Assembly (NCBI GenBank): GCA_018659505.1
Contig: JABJMI010000156.1
Coordinates: 1-11,105, forward strand
Origin: Planctomicrobium sp.
Lineage (GTDB): Bacteria; Planctomycetota; Planctomycetia; Planctomycetales; Planctomycetaceae
Direction: 5' to 3'
DNA: 11,105 bases
The position numbers were made by a program, and so were the translations under genes. The notes below the pieces were generated by a model. That model was not told where the DNA came from, ran no database searches, and saw nothing but the letters and a program-made list of their open reading frames with translations. This document shows, piece by piece, positions 1 to 6,528 of this stretch (positions are counted from its first letter, which is position 1; each line of letters starts with the position of its first letter).

Positions 1-303
1 ATCAAGGGCAAGACTCACCACACTAGCGATGGACCCAAAGCATCCAACTTCCTATTCAATTATGACATCCGTACTTCATTCGGTCGGTTCACCGATGCGA
101 CTTCCGACATCTTCTTCGTGAAGTCGGATGGACCAGCCTCGTGCATTTTAGGCGATCGCCGAACTGCAGGAGGTGCTGGACACCGAAGCGAGTTTCGGGC
201 ACTCAGCCAACCTGCACCAGCGAAGGACTACCGGAGCAGGTTTGAGTTGAGCTGGCGGTCTGAATCGAGCCGCGTTCGTACCGCAGGTCGAACCGTCCTG
301 TGA
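1..303 (+). CDS. Partial open frame entering from the left edge, unrecognised, possibly decayed
   Basis: A frame is open from base 1 to a TGA at 301-303, with its start outside the window. The first ~45 codons read like protein (a stretch such as NFLFNYDIRTSFGRFTDATS). After about base 140 the text becomes rich in Arg, Ser and Gly and looks noncoding. In the next frame (codons starting at 152, after a TAG at 149-151) there is a protein-like run, AIAELQEVLDTEASFGHSAN, ending at a TGA at 248-250. Together this suggests a gene end followed by a frameshifted remnant, or a single damaged gene. I recognise no family. It may simply be the 3' end of a gene whose body lies to the left. Confidence 0.25.
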   Translation: MKGKTHHTSDGPKASNFLFNYDIRTSFGRFTDATSDIFFVKSDGPASCILGDRRTAGGAGHRSEFRALSQPAPAKDYRSRFELSWRSESSRVRTAGRTVL

Positions 304-460
304 TTCGATGGGCCAACAGGGAACCGTCATTGCTGGCGATCGATGTTGCTTCGGCAGCCAGCCTTTGTCGATGCCGAGCGAGCCGATTTGCACCGAGATG
401 TCAGCTTCGGTCCTGTTTCACGCCTCGGTTCACTAGGGAAGATCTGTCGCCATAAGGCCA

Positions 461-537
461 AGAGGGGTGATGGGATTTGAACTCGCAACTTCCCATAATC
501 ACCGTGATTTAGTGACGTAGCCAAGGATCGGCCCTCT
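461..537 (-). pseudogene. Decayed tRNA-like sequence
   Basis: Read on the minus strand, this stretch has a T-loop-like GTTCAAATCC. Its ends can pair over six of seven positions (AGAGGGC with CCCCTCT), and the total length of 77 nt is tRNA-like. The T stem has two mismatches, no good D arm can be drawn, and the anticodon stem is poor, with no U before the putative anticodon. I therefore read it as a relic of a tRNA gene rather than a working one. It lies ~110 bases downstream of an intact tRNA-Pro on the same strand. Bases 304-460 beside it show nothing else I can support. Confidence 0.3.
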
Positions 538-610
538 CATGAGCGGGCACGGCTTCAAAGGGCTCGATTTCAACAAGCTGCATAAATCGTTGCAGCACCA
601 TAGTTTACGA

Positions 611-639
611 GAAAACGCACCGCTTTGGAAAGCGGTGCG
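611..639 (-). terminator. Rho-independent terminator of tRNA-Pro
   Basis: A perfect 11-bp inverted repeat (CGCACCGCTTT at 616-626 and AAAGCGGTGCG at 629-639) with a very short loop. On the minus strand it is followed by TTTTC (615-611). It starts 12 bases after the 3' end of tRNA-Pro, in the right orientation to end that transcript. Confidence 0.85.
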
Positions 640-650
640 CATTATTTCAG

Positions 651-724
<74 letters not shown>

Positions 725-758
725 TGTTGGTTTTTCTTCAGTTATTCGAAGAAAAGTT

Positions 759-787
759 ATCGTAGTTGTGGGGGCGTATTTGGTCAA
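759..787 (-). promoter_or_regulatory. Sigma-70-type promoter for tRNA-Pro
   Basis: On the minus strand, -35 TTGACC (787-782), a 17-base spacer, and -10 TACGAT (764-759). Transcription would start near 752, about 28 bases before the tRNA 5' end. The same -10 hexamer occurs in the promoter proposed for the STAS gene at 2929-2956. Confidence 0.6.
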
Positions 788-832
788 TTCGCTTGTTCTG
801 ATTTCATGATGAATAGCTTGTCTCGTTTTTTG

Positions 833-868
833 CCTCGCACGGGGGCATCTTGATTTGTGGGTGCGAGG
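833..868. repeat. 8-bp inverted repeat in noncoding DNA
   Basis: CCTCGCAC (833-840) and GTGCGAGG (861-868) are perfect arms around a 20-base, G-rich-then-AT-rich loop. Short T runs lie on both sides on the plus strand, but neither gives a classic terminator. It lies between divergent tRNA-Pro and tsf. The function is unknown. The rest of 788-1030 shows no gene. Confidence 0.5.
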
Positions 869-1031
869 TTTGCATTTTCGTAGATTCACTACGAACATGT
901 GAAGTTTGATGAATTTCCGAACTTCTGGGGGCTTTTTCTTGTCAATAGGATTCTGGTTGTGGTTCGATGAGGAATTCGCAACAATACCGGCGATGAAGTT
1001 GAATCTTCATCACGGGAACGGTTTGAATGTT

Positions 1032-1057
1032 AACCGCTATACTTTTGTCTAGCGGTT
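1032..1057. repeat. 8-bp inverted repeat enclosing a -10-like hexamer
   Basis: AACCGCTA (1032-1039) and TAGCGGTT (1050-1057) are perfect arms around a 10-base centre. A TATACT hexamer (1038-1043) overlaps the left arm and centre, but I find no matching -35 at proper spacing. It could be an operator over a tsf promoter or an RNA hairpin. It lies ~180 bases before the tsf start. Confidence 0.4.
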
Positions 1058-1118
1058 GATTCTTACCTAGCTGCAATACTGAGGGGATGCTTCCCGCTTG
1101 GTTGATGTCAAATAATAA

Positions 1119-1186
1119 GATGGTCTCGTGCCATCGGTGTAAGTTTTGATGGCTTGTTGCCATCGGTGTCTGGCGGTGATCGCCAG
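1119..1186 (+). promoter_or_regulatory. Three-hairpin leader of tsf
   Basis: Three hairpins follow each other, each with a 6-bp stem and a 5-nt loop. The first is GATGGT/GCCATC (1119-1124, 1130-1135). The second is GATGGC/GCCATC (1148-1153, 1159-1164). The third is CTGGCG/CGCCAG (1170-1175, 1181-1186). The first two are a 29-base-period tandem duplication in which the loops differ (CTCGT versus TTGTT) and the closing pair changes from U-G to C-G, so pairing is kept while sequence drifts. Each of the first two is followed by GGTGT. The first GCCATC could instead pair with the second GATGGC, giving an alternative fold. The element ends 51 bases before the tsf ATG, so it would be in the mRNA leader. 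A role in control of EF-Ts synthesis is inference. Confidence 0.5.
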
Positions 1187-1237
1187 CACATTAAATTGCC
1201 TAAGTCGAACAGATTTGGATTGAGGAGGAAGTCGGAG

Positions 1238-2071
1238 ATGGCCGAAATCACAGCCGCTGCCGTCAAAGCACTGCGTGAAAGAACAGACCTGCCAATGATG
1301 GAGTGCAAAAAAGCTCTCGTTGAAGCAGGTGGAGATGAAGAAAAGGCCGTTGAGATTCTGCAGAAGCAGTTCGAAAAAGTCATGGACAAGCGTTCTGACA
1401 ACGAAACAGCTGAAGGAAAGATCTTTACTAAAGTCAAAGAAGATGGAAGCGAAGCCGCTGCCGTTGTGATGCTTTGTGAATCGGCTCCGGTCGCTGGAAG
1501 TGATGGACTCGCAGCTGTTGGAAATGCCGCTGTTGAGCAGCTTCTTTCTGGTCCTGGGGCTGACTCTGGGGAAGCTTTGTTCGAGCAATCAAGTTCTGAC
1601 GGAAAATCCTTGAAAGGGCTTTACGAGGAAACTGTCAACAAGATTCGTGAGAAAATTGTTGTCGGAAAAGTTGCTCGTGTTGAAGGTCCTGTGGGCGTTT
1701 ATGTCCACCACGATGGCAAGACTGCTTGTCTCTTCCAAGCTGAAGGGGAAGCGAAAGATCCTTCCGTTTTACGTGATGTTGCGATGCACATCGCTGCCTT
1801 GCGACCGACTGTTGCGACAGTTGATGCTGTCGACCCGGCAGCTGTCCAAGCAGAACGTGATCGTTTGACCGAAGAAGCCAAGGCGAGTGGGAAGCCTGAT
1901 AACATCATCGAGAAAATCGTTGATGGTCGTATGAAGGTCTACTTCCGCGAAGAAGCTGGCGTGCTGACTGAACAGGCGTTCGCGAAGGACGATTCAAAAA
2001 CTGTCTCCCAAGTGTTGGCAGAGAATGGCTTAAAAGCCAAAGCATTCACTCTCTTATCCGTTAATGGTTAA
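1238..2071 (+). CDS. tsf: Translation elongation factor Ts
   Basis: EF-Ts is the cytoplasmic exchange factor that releases GDP from EF-Tu. The 277-residue product has the N-terminal UBA-like domain (about 1-50) with the family block [22 protein letters not shown], and a C-terminal block [14 protein letters not shown] before KDDSKTV, both typical of EF-Ts. The start is ATG 1238, preceded by AGGAGG at 1223-1228 with nine bases between; upstream in-frame codons extend into the leader but have no such site. The conserved TDFV motif, which in E. coli EF-Ts contacts EF-Tu, is not present: the segment reads [11 protein letters not shown] recall a similar CESAPVA segment in planctomycete EF-Ts. Unlike the common rpsB-tsf order, no rpsB lies within the 1.2 kb upstream. 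The gene has a hairpin-rich leader and ends at a strong terminator, so it is probably transcribed alone. Confidence 0.96.
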   Translation: MAEITAAAVKALRERTDLPMMECKKALVEAGGDEEKAVEILQKQFEKVMDKRSDNETAEGKIFTKVKEDGSEAAAVVMLCESAPVAGSDGLAAVGNAAVEQLLSGPGADSGEALFEQSSSDGKSLKGLYEETVNKIREKIVVGKVARVEGPVGVYVHHDGKTACLFQAEGEAKDPSVLRDVAMHIAALRPTVATVDAVDPAAVQAERDRLTEEAKASGKPDNIIEKIVDGRMKVYFREEAGVLTEQAFAKDDSKTVSQVLAENGLKAKAFTLLSVNG

Positions 2072-2089
2072 GAGTAGTCAGATCCGTAG

Positions 2090-2126
2090 AGCGGTTCGCA
2101 GTTTGAAATTGCGAACCGCTTTTTTC
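2090..2126 (+). terminator. Rho-independent terminator of tsf
   Basis: Perfect 11-bp stem AGCGGTTCGCA (2090-2100) with TGCGAACCGCT (2110-2120), a 9-base loop and a run of T through 2125. It lies 18 bases after the tsf stop codon. Confidence 0.93.
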
Positions 2127-2157
2127 TTGCCATGTTCCCTTTATCGGAGCTAGCGGT

Positions 2158-2484
2158 ATGCCAGAGTTTGTTTCCATTGCTCAAGTCGGTGACATCCCAG
2201 AAGGTGAGGGGCGGAGCTATCCAGTCAATGGGAAGGTAATTGGGCTGTTCTTTGTCGATGGCGAATACCATGCGATCAATGACTTCTGTCCACACATGGG
2301 AGCATCCCTGGCATCTGGACATGTTGAGGATGGAGCCGTCATGTGCCCGTGGCACGCTTGGCGATTCTGCGTGAAAGATGGATCTTGGCTCGACAATCCA
2401 AAATCAGACTTGAAGACGGATTGCTACCCGGTGAAAGTCGAAGGGGATGAAATCTTGGTCTCAGTTCCTAAGAAAGAAGAGTAG
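2158..2484 (+). CDS. Rieske [2Fe-2S] ferredoxin, NirD-like small protein
   Basis: A 108-residue soluble protein made of one Rieske domain. The cluster ligands are visible as C44-P-H46 (in CPHMGASL) and C63-P-W-H66 (in CPWHAWRF), the two-Cys/two-His pattern that binds a [2Fe-2S] centre. There is no signal peptide or membrane segment, so it should act in the cytoplasm as an electron carrier. Stand-alone domains of this size are either ferredoxins for dioxygenase-type enzymes or NirD-like small subunits. No oxygenase, reductase or nitrite reductase large subunit is nearby, so the partner cannot be named. Start ATG 2158 has GGAG at 2146-2149. A strong terminator separates it from tsf, so it needs its own promoter or read-through; I see no clear promoter in the 30-base gap. 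Confidence 0.9.
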   Translation: MPEFVSIAQVGDIPEGEGRSYPVNGKVIGLFFVDGEYHAINDFCPHMGASLASGHVEDGAVMCPWHAWRFCVKDGSWLDNPKSDLKTDCYPVKVEGDEILVSVPKKEE

Positions 2485-2487
2485 TGC

Positions 2488-2510
2488 AAGCTTAACTTAA
2501 CCTTAAGCTT
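2488..2510. terminator. Inverted repeat between convergent genes, possible two-way terminator
   Basis: AAGCTTAA (2488-2495) and TTAAGCTT (2503-2510) are perfect arms with a 7-base loop. The repeat sits between the stop of the Rieske gene and the end of the STAS gene, and its right arm contains the STAS stop codon. Neither side has a T run, so termination is only suggested by position. Confidence 0.35.
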
Positions 2511-2862
2511 CTTCGGAGAGAGCTTTGACTGCTGAGTCGAGATCTGAGTAGATTGTCCAGACGGAATCGAGGTTCGTGATTTTTAGGATTTCCCGACAGT
2601 ACTCTTCGAGGTTGGCAATTCCGAATTGTCCGTTCGCTTCTTTGATTCGGTTCCAGACGCGGAATAATGTTTCGATAAATGATGAGCCAAAGAAATTCAC
2701 GTGCCGCATGTCAATGATGACTTTTGGCGGTAGGCTTACGACTTGATCGAGTAGTTTTTGGCTGATCTCTTCGAGATTTTCTTCATCTATGCTGAATTTC
2801 TCTGAACCAATTGTCAGCACCTGCACACCATCGATGTCTTCATGTGTGACTGGAATTGACAT
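2503..2862 (-). CDS. STAS-domain protein (anti-sigma factor antagonist-like)
   Basis: A 119-residue protein consisting of one STAS domain, related to SpoIIAA/RsbV-type regulators. The core reads KVIIDMRHVNFFGSSFIETL, matching the strand-loop-helix where antagonists carry the serine phosphorylated by a partner kinase; here it would be S60 or S61. The usual DSSG is replaced by FGSSF, so phospho-switching is likely but not certain. The C-terminal part (FGIANLEEYCREILKITNLDSVWTI) also fits the family. ATG 2862 is chosen because GGTGA, complementary to the 3' end of 16S rRNA, lies five bases upstream; a GTG start at 2871 would add three residues. No sigma factor, kinase or phosphatase is adjacent, so the partner is unknown. 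It has its own promoter at 2929-2956. Confidence 0.82.
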   Translation of the reverse strand: MSIPVTHEDIDGVQVLTIGSEKFSIDEENLEEISQKLLDQVVSLPPKVIIDMRHVNFFGSSFIETLFRVWNRIKEANGQFGIANLEEYCREILKITNLDSVWTIYSDLDSAVKALSEEA

Positions 2863-2928
2863 TCTTCTCACCGATAAAAGGAAACACGAAATGGTTCTTC
2901 ATGAAACAAAGCATTTTGAACCCTTAGT

Positions 2929-2956
2929 ATCGTAATCTGCCCCTGACTCTTGTCAA
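2929..2956 (-). promoter_or_regulatory. Sigma-70-type promoter for the STAS gene
   Basis: On the minus strand, a perfect -35 TTGACA (2956-2951), a 16-base spacer, and -10 TACGAT (2934-2929). The start of transcription would be near 2922, about 60 bases before the ATG. A second TACGAT lies at 2990-2985 on the same strand with only a weak -35. Confidence 0.6.
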
Positions 2957-3084
2957 TTCGCAAGTACGGTAGTAAGCATTCAATATCGTAAATGAGTCAC
3001 ATTCTTTTGCGAATCTCAATTCATTCGTCAAGTTGAACGGTCGGTATCAGCGGCGTAGTGGAGACTTTGTCCGTTGGCACTTCG

Positions 3085-3435
3085 CTAGAACACCATTGCA
3101 TGATCACAAAAAAAACTGCCGTTCTGGTGAACTAAAACCATTTCCGCAACGAATTCACCTTTTGCTTTTGTGAATGATTGTTTCCACACAATAGCTGCGG
3201 AATCGGGGCGTCTGAAGACTGCTACTAGCTTGCGTTCTCCAAAGAACCCTTTTTCAGCCTGATAATCTTCGCAGACATTTTGAAGATGATCTTTGGTTAC
3301 GATCCTCTTCATTCGGGCGGTAAAGTCCCTAGTGTGCCTCTCATGGTCAATTTCTGTCGAAGCACTCATTAAATTGTCCATCATCGGGTTCGCGATATCA
3401 AGAATCTCTTTCACCGAAAGTTTTTCGAAATTCAT
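3085..3435 (-). CDS. Hypothetical protein, weakly NTF2/DUF4019-like
   Basis: A 116-residue soluble protein, with no signal peptide or membrane segment. The N-terminal third is helical and Met-rich. The C-terminal half alternates charged strands and ends EMVLVHQNGSFFCDHAMVF, a pattern of β-strands seen at the end of NTF2-fold domains such as DUF4019; this resemblance is weak and I would not name a function. An ATG at 3447 gives four more residues but has no ribosome-binding site. ATG 3435 has GGGGA five bases upstream and is preferred. It starts 33 bases after the stop of the aminotransferase gene on the same strand, so the two are probably one transcript. Confidence 0.65.
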   Translation of the reverse strand: MNFEKLSVKEILDIANPMMDNLMSASTEIDHERHTRDFTARMKRIVTKDHLQNVCEDYQAEKGFFGERKLVAVFRRPDSAAIVWKQSFTKAKGEFVAEMVLVHQNGSFFCDHAMVF

Positions 3436-3467
3436 AGTGGTCCCCATCTAGACACTAACAACCTTTA

Positions 3468-4703
3468 CTATGGCACTTCAGTAGTTTGCACGGGAGCACA
3501 TTTTCCAATTTCTCGGACCGCCTGACGAAGCCTTTGACTATTCTCGACAATCGCCAGTCGAAGGTAACCTTCTCCATCTTCGCCGAATCCTCTCCCAGGA
3601 CTGACTGCGACTCCGCCCTCCTCGAGGAGTTTCATGGAGAAGTCAATGGATCCCATATGGGCGTATTGGTCTGGGATTTTTGCCCAGACGAACATGCCGG
3701 CCTTTGGTTTTTCAACGTCCCAGCCGATACGATTCAATCCTTCACAAAGAGCATCCCGACGCAATTGATATTCGGCAGCGAGAGTTTCAATCGCTGCATC
3801 ACAGTGCCTCATAGCGACAATGGCAGCGATTTGAATCGCCTGGAAGATTCCGTAATCGTAATAACCTTTAATTGTTGTCAAAGCGCGAACCATTTCTTTG
3901 TTGCCGGCACAGAAGCCGATTCGCCAGCCCGCCATACTGTAGCTTTTGCTCATTGATGTGAGTTCGACACCTACGTCAATTGCGCCTGGTGTTGAAAGGA
4001 AGCTGGGAGCGACATAACCATCGAAGCAGATGTCTGCGTAGGCAAAGTCACTGATGACCATGAATCCATACTTCTTAGCCAGCTTGACTAACTCGACATA
4101 GAAATCAGCTTCAATCACGGTTGATGAGGGATTGTGAGGAAAGTTTACGACGACGACTTTTGGCTTCGGGTACAGGTGTTCGCAAGTGTAGGCGACGTTC
4201 TGTAAGAATACGTCAGGTTGTCGGACATCCAGGGCAATGACATTTCCAGCTGCCAGCATGACCGAATACATATGAATCGGGAATGTTGGAGAGGGAACAA
4301 TTGCAGTGTCCCCTGGTCCCATCAAACCGAGACACATATGGCTATAGCCTTCTTTGGACCCGATACAGGCAATGATCTCGTCGTCTGGATTGAGACTCAC
4401 TCCGTAGCGCTTGTAGTAACGCTTAGCGACTTCCGCTCGAAGATTTCCGATCCCATTGGAGACCGAATAGCGGTGGTTTTTCGGGTCTTGCAGAGCCTGT
4501 GTCATTTTCTCTTGAATCAACGGATCGGGCGGGTCAGTTGGATTTCCCATTCCGAGATCTATGACATCGACGCCAGCGACTCGCTTGTCATATTTCACCT
4601 TATTGATCTTTCCGAACAAGTAAGGTGGCAAACGCTTCAGGCGATCAGCGACCGGAATGGAATAAGGATTATCGTTGATCGGCTTTTCGGATTCGCTGCG
4701 CAT
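3468..4703 (-). CDS. alaC: PLP-dependent aminotransferase, AlaC type (alanine/glutamate-pyruvate), LL-DAP aminotransferase family
   Basis: A 411-residue class I/II aminotransferase, the usual length. It shows the fold-type I landmarks: GMGNP near 51-55, GSKEG near 115-119 (phosphate loop), NFPHNPSST with N191, D219 that would hold the pyridine nitrogen, FAYAD with Y222, the PLP lysine K253 in [16 protein letters not shown], and R382 in YLRLAIVEN for the substrate carboxylate. The whole sequence resembles E. coli AlaC (YfdZ) closely, for example [16 protein letters not shown] and VSPG.GFG. AlaC makes alanine from pyruvate and glutamate. The related DapL acts on LL-diaminopimelate, and annotation often confuses the two, so substrate is inferred. 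No Shine-Dalgarno is obvious before ATG 4703. It is followed at 33 bases by a small unknown gene and is divergent from tyrS. Confidence 0.85.
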   Translation of the reverse strand: MRSESEKPINDNPYSIPVADRLKRLPPYLFGKINKVKYDKRVAGVDVIDLGMGNPTDPPDPLIQEKMTQALQDPKNHRYSVSNGIGNLRAEVAKRYYKRYGVSLNPDDEIIACIGSKEGYSHMCLGLMGPGDTAIVPSPTFPIHMYSVMLAAGNVIALDVRQPDVFLQNVAYTCEHLYPKPKVVVVNFPHNPSSTVIEADFYVELVKLAKKYGFMVISDFAYADICFDGYVAPSFLSTPGAIDVGVELTSMSKSYSMAGWRIGFCAGNKEMVRALTTIKGYYDYGIFQAIQIAAIVAMRHCDAAIETLAAEYQLRRDALCEGLNRIGWDVEKPKAGMFVWAKIPDQYAHMGSIDFSMKLLEEGGVAVSPGRGFGEDGEGYLRLAIVENSQRLRQAVREIGKCAPVQTTEVP

Positions 4704-4942
4704 GATGCTTGGAAAGGTTGAAGTGTGACTAAAGGTGGAAAATCAAAGACAAGTCGTGCAGAGATAATGGGTATTATCGCAATTACGACGTAGTTCATGA
4801 ACGACATTCTACTCGCAATGACAAATCTAGGCGAGATTGAGTTCAGTCAATAATTTCCAGCGACAACAAATAGCATTTCCTACGCTTCTTTTGCTCGCGA
4901 AGGATTCGCTCCGAGGTCAGACAACAGTTCCGGCATGGCCAA

Positions 4943-4964
4943 TGAGCGTTAGCTCACGGTTTTT
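4943..4964 (+). terminator. Short terminator-like hairpin with no upstream gene
   Basis: TGAGC (4943-4947), loop GTTA, GCTCA (4952-4956), then CGG and TTTTT (4960-4964). The stem is only 5 bp. No plus-strand gene lies before it, so it would end either a short untranslated RNA or nothing. Confidence 0.3.
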
Positions 4965-5000
4965 CCTAACTTGACGATTATCGATCGCTGCAACTCAAAC

Positions 5001-5028
5001 TTGACAACTGGCTGCGTTGCGACATAGT
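5001..5028 (+). promoter_or_regulatory. Promoter candidate for tyrS
   Basis: Perfect -35 TTGACA (5001-5006), 16 bases, then CATAGT (5023-5028), four of six matches to the -10 consensus. Transcription from here would give a leader of about 210 bases carrying the G-rich tract and the inverted repeat described below. Confidence 0.4.
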
Positions 5029-5103
5029 ACTGGCACTTCTGTCCTGACGCGGCTTTTTCGTCCGCAACCCAATAGGAAAGTTTCATACGAACCGCTTGGT
5101 CAA

Positions 5104-5128
5104 GGGGCTAGGGATCGAGGGGCAAGGG
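5104..5128 (+). promoter_or_regulatory. Potential G-quadruplex in the tyrS leader
   Basis: Four G runs, GGGG (5104-5107), GGG (5111-5113), GGGG (5119-5122) and GGG (5126-5128), are separated by 3, 5 and 3 bases. This fits the G3+N1-7 quadruplex rule on the plus (mRNA) strand, 117 bases before the tyrS ATG. Any effect on expression is inference. Confidence 0.4.
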
Positions 5129-5186
5129 TAAGAAAACAAAAAACGATACGTTCACTTTAATATTGTTGAATCCTAAATCCTTCAAA

Positions 5187-5213
5187 AACATGCGAACACC
5201 GTGCGCGCATGTT
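5187..5213. promoter_or_regulatory. 8-bp inverted repeat upstream of tyrS, operator or hairpin
   Basis: AACATGCG (5187-5194) and CGCATGTT (5206-5213) are perfect arms, 11 bases apart, ending 31 bases before the tyrS ATG. The position suits either a repressor site or a leader hairpin. It has none of the features of a T-box leader. Confidence 0.4.
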
Positions 5214-5244
5214 GATCTATTAGACTCTAACGTCGCTGAGAACC

Positions 5245-6477
5245 ATGTCCTTCCTGCCAGTAGAAGATCAATTAAAAATCCTTCGACGTGGTGTCGAAAA
5301 GATTGTCCCTGAAGAAGAGCTTGCTCAGAAACTCAACAAAAGTCGAGAGTCCGGGATACCGCTGCGGGTCAAGTATGGTATCGACCCGACAGCTGCTGAT
5401 GTCCACTTGGGGCATAGTGTCCCACTGCGGAAGATGCGGCAGTTTCAGGACTTAGGTCATCAAGCTGTCATTATTATCGGCAATGCAACTGCAATGGTCG
5501 GTGACCCGAGTGGTCGCGATGAAGCTCGGACCAAGAAGCTCTCGGCTGAAGAGGTGGAGGCAAATGCACAGTACTATTTGAATCAAGTCGGCAAAGTGAT
5601 TGACTTAGAAAAGGCTGAGGTCCATCGCAATGGGGACTGGTTTGGAGAGATGGGCTTGGCGGAGATTTTGAATCTTTGCGGCAAGGTCACGATTGCTCAA
5701 CTTCTCAGTCGCGACGATTTCGCGAAACGAATGAAAGCTGAAGTTCCTATTTTTCTGCATGAATGTTTGTACCCGATCATGCAAGCCTGGGACTCTGTCG
5801 TTATTAAGTCGGACATTGAACTTGGTGGAACAGAGCAGCTTTACAGCTTCATGCTGGCTCGTGATTTGCAAAAAGATCAGGAACTCAATCAGCAAATCGG
5901 AGTAATGTCACCGATTCTCGTCGGGACAGACGGAACTCGCCGCATGGGGAAAAGCTTAGGCAACTACATCGGCATCTCTGAAGATCCGTACGAAATGATG
6001 AAGAAGTTCATGCAGTTGCCTGATGCTGTGATGAAGGCATATTACGAGCTCCTCACTGCGATTGATCTCACGGAGATCGATCAGATACTCGCTGGTCACC
6101 CCAAAGAAGCCAAAGTTCGCCTGGCAAAGACAGTCATCACTGAATACCACGATACCGAAGCAGCTGATACTTCGGCGTCCCGTTGGCAAAAAGAGATTGG
6201 CGAAGGCAACCTGCCGTCTGACATCCCAGAAGTCGCTCTCAGTCGCAGCCAATTAAATGAAGATGGCTGCCTGCAAGCTGCGCAGCTTCTCAAAGAGCTC
6301 AAGCTCGTGCCTTCTACCAGTCAGGCGATGCAGCGAATTAAAGGTGGCGCGGTCTTTTACTTGCATGATGATCAGAAAACGAAGATCGCTGACAAAGCCG
6401 AATGGGTTCAACTCGTGCCGGGCATGATCGTGCGTGCGGGCAAAAAAGACTGGGCAAAGATTAATTTAATAGAGTGA
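5245..6477 (+). CDS. tyrS: Tyrosyl-tRNA synthetase
   Basis: This class I synthetase charges tRNA-Tyr with tyrosine in the cytoplasm. The product is 410 residues, the normal length. The catalytic domain starts with YGIDPTAADVHLGH, where HLGH (54-57) is the HIGH signature. GNATAMVGDPSGR follows at 79-91. YPIMQAWDS and LGGTEQ (193-198) shape the amino acid pocket, and RMGKS (233-237) is the KMSKS loop in a common variant form. The C-terminal part carries an S4 RNA-binding domain (LVPSTSQAMQRIKGGAVFYL). The overall type matches the TyrZ-like subgroup rather than E. coli TyrS. ATG 5245 gives the natural N terminus; the ribosome-binding site is weak. It appears to be a single-gene unit ended by the hairpin at 6485-6519. 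Confidence 0.96.
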   Translation: MSFLPVEDQLKILRRGVEKIVPEEELAQKLNKSRESGIPLRVKYGIDPTAADVHLGHSVPLRKMRQFQDLGHQAVIIIGNATAMVGDPSGRDEARTKKLSAEEVEANAQYYLNQVGKVIDLEKAEVHRNGDWFGEMGLAEILNLCGKVTIAQLLSRDDFAKRMKAEVPIFLHECLYPIMQAWDSVVIKSDIELGGTEQLYSFMLARDLQKDQELNQQIGVMSPILVGTDGTRRMGKSLGNYIGISEDPYEMMKKFMQLPDAVMKAYYELLTAIDLTEIDQILAGHPKEAKVRLAKTVITEYHDTEAADTSASRWQKEIGEGNLPSDIPEVALSRSQLNEDGCLQAAQLLKELKLVPSTSQAMQRIKGGAVFYLHDDQKTKIADKAEWVQLVPGMIVRAGKKDWAKINLIE

Positions 6478-6484
6478 CCAATGT

Positions 6485-6519
6485 CGTTTTGCCCCACACT
6501 TAAAGCGTGGGGCGAAACG
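6485..6519. terminator. Long hairpin between convergent tyrS and thioredoxin gene
   Basis: CGTTTTGCCCCAC (6485-6497) pairs with GTGGGGCGAAACG (6507-6519) over 13 positions, including one wobble pair, around a 9-base loop. It starts eight bases after the tyrS stop and ends ten bases before the stop of the opposing gene. There is no T run, but A/T-rich outer pairs on both sides suit a two-way terminator or an mRNA 3'-end stabiliser. Confidence 0.55.
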
Positions 6520-6528
6520 TTAATGCTC

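Larger units (their letters stand above)
4704..5244. other. Divergent intergenic region between alaC and tyrS
   Basis: No gene is supported in these 541 bases. They contain a 6-bp inverted repeat GATAAT/ATTATC (4763-4778) near the alaC start, a small hairpin with a T run (4943-4964), a plus-strand promoter candidate (5001-5028), a G-rich tract (5104-5128) and an inverted repeat just before tyrS (5187-5213). I found no convincing promoter for alaC on the minus strand. Confidence 0.6.

Noticed and set aside
1154..1237. Longer EF-Ts start (TTG at 1154)
   Set aside because: The extra 28 residues run through the hairpin leader and have no ribosome-binding site, while ATG 1238 has a strong AGGAGG.
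5943..5957. RMGKS instead of KMSKS in TyrS as a lost active-site loop
   Set aside because: Variation in the first and third positions is common in functional synthetases, and the second lysine and serine are kept.
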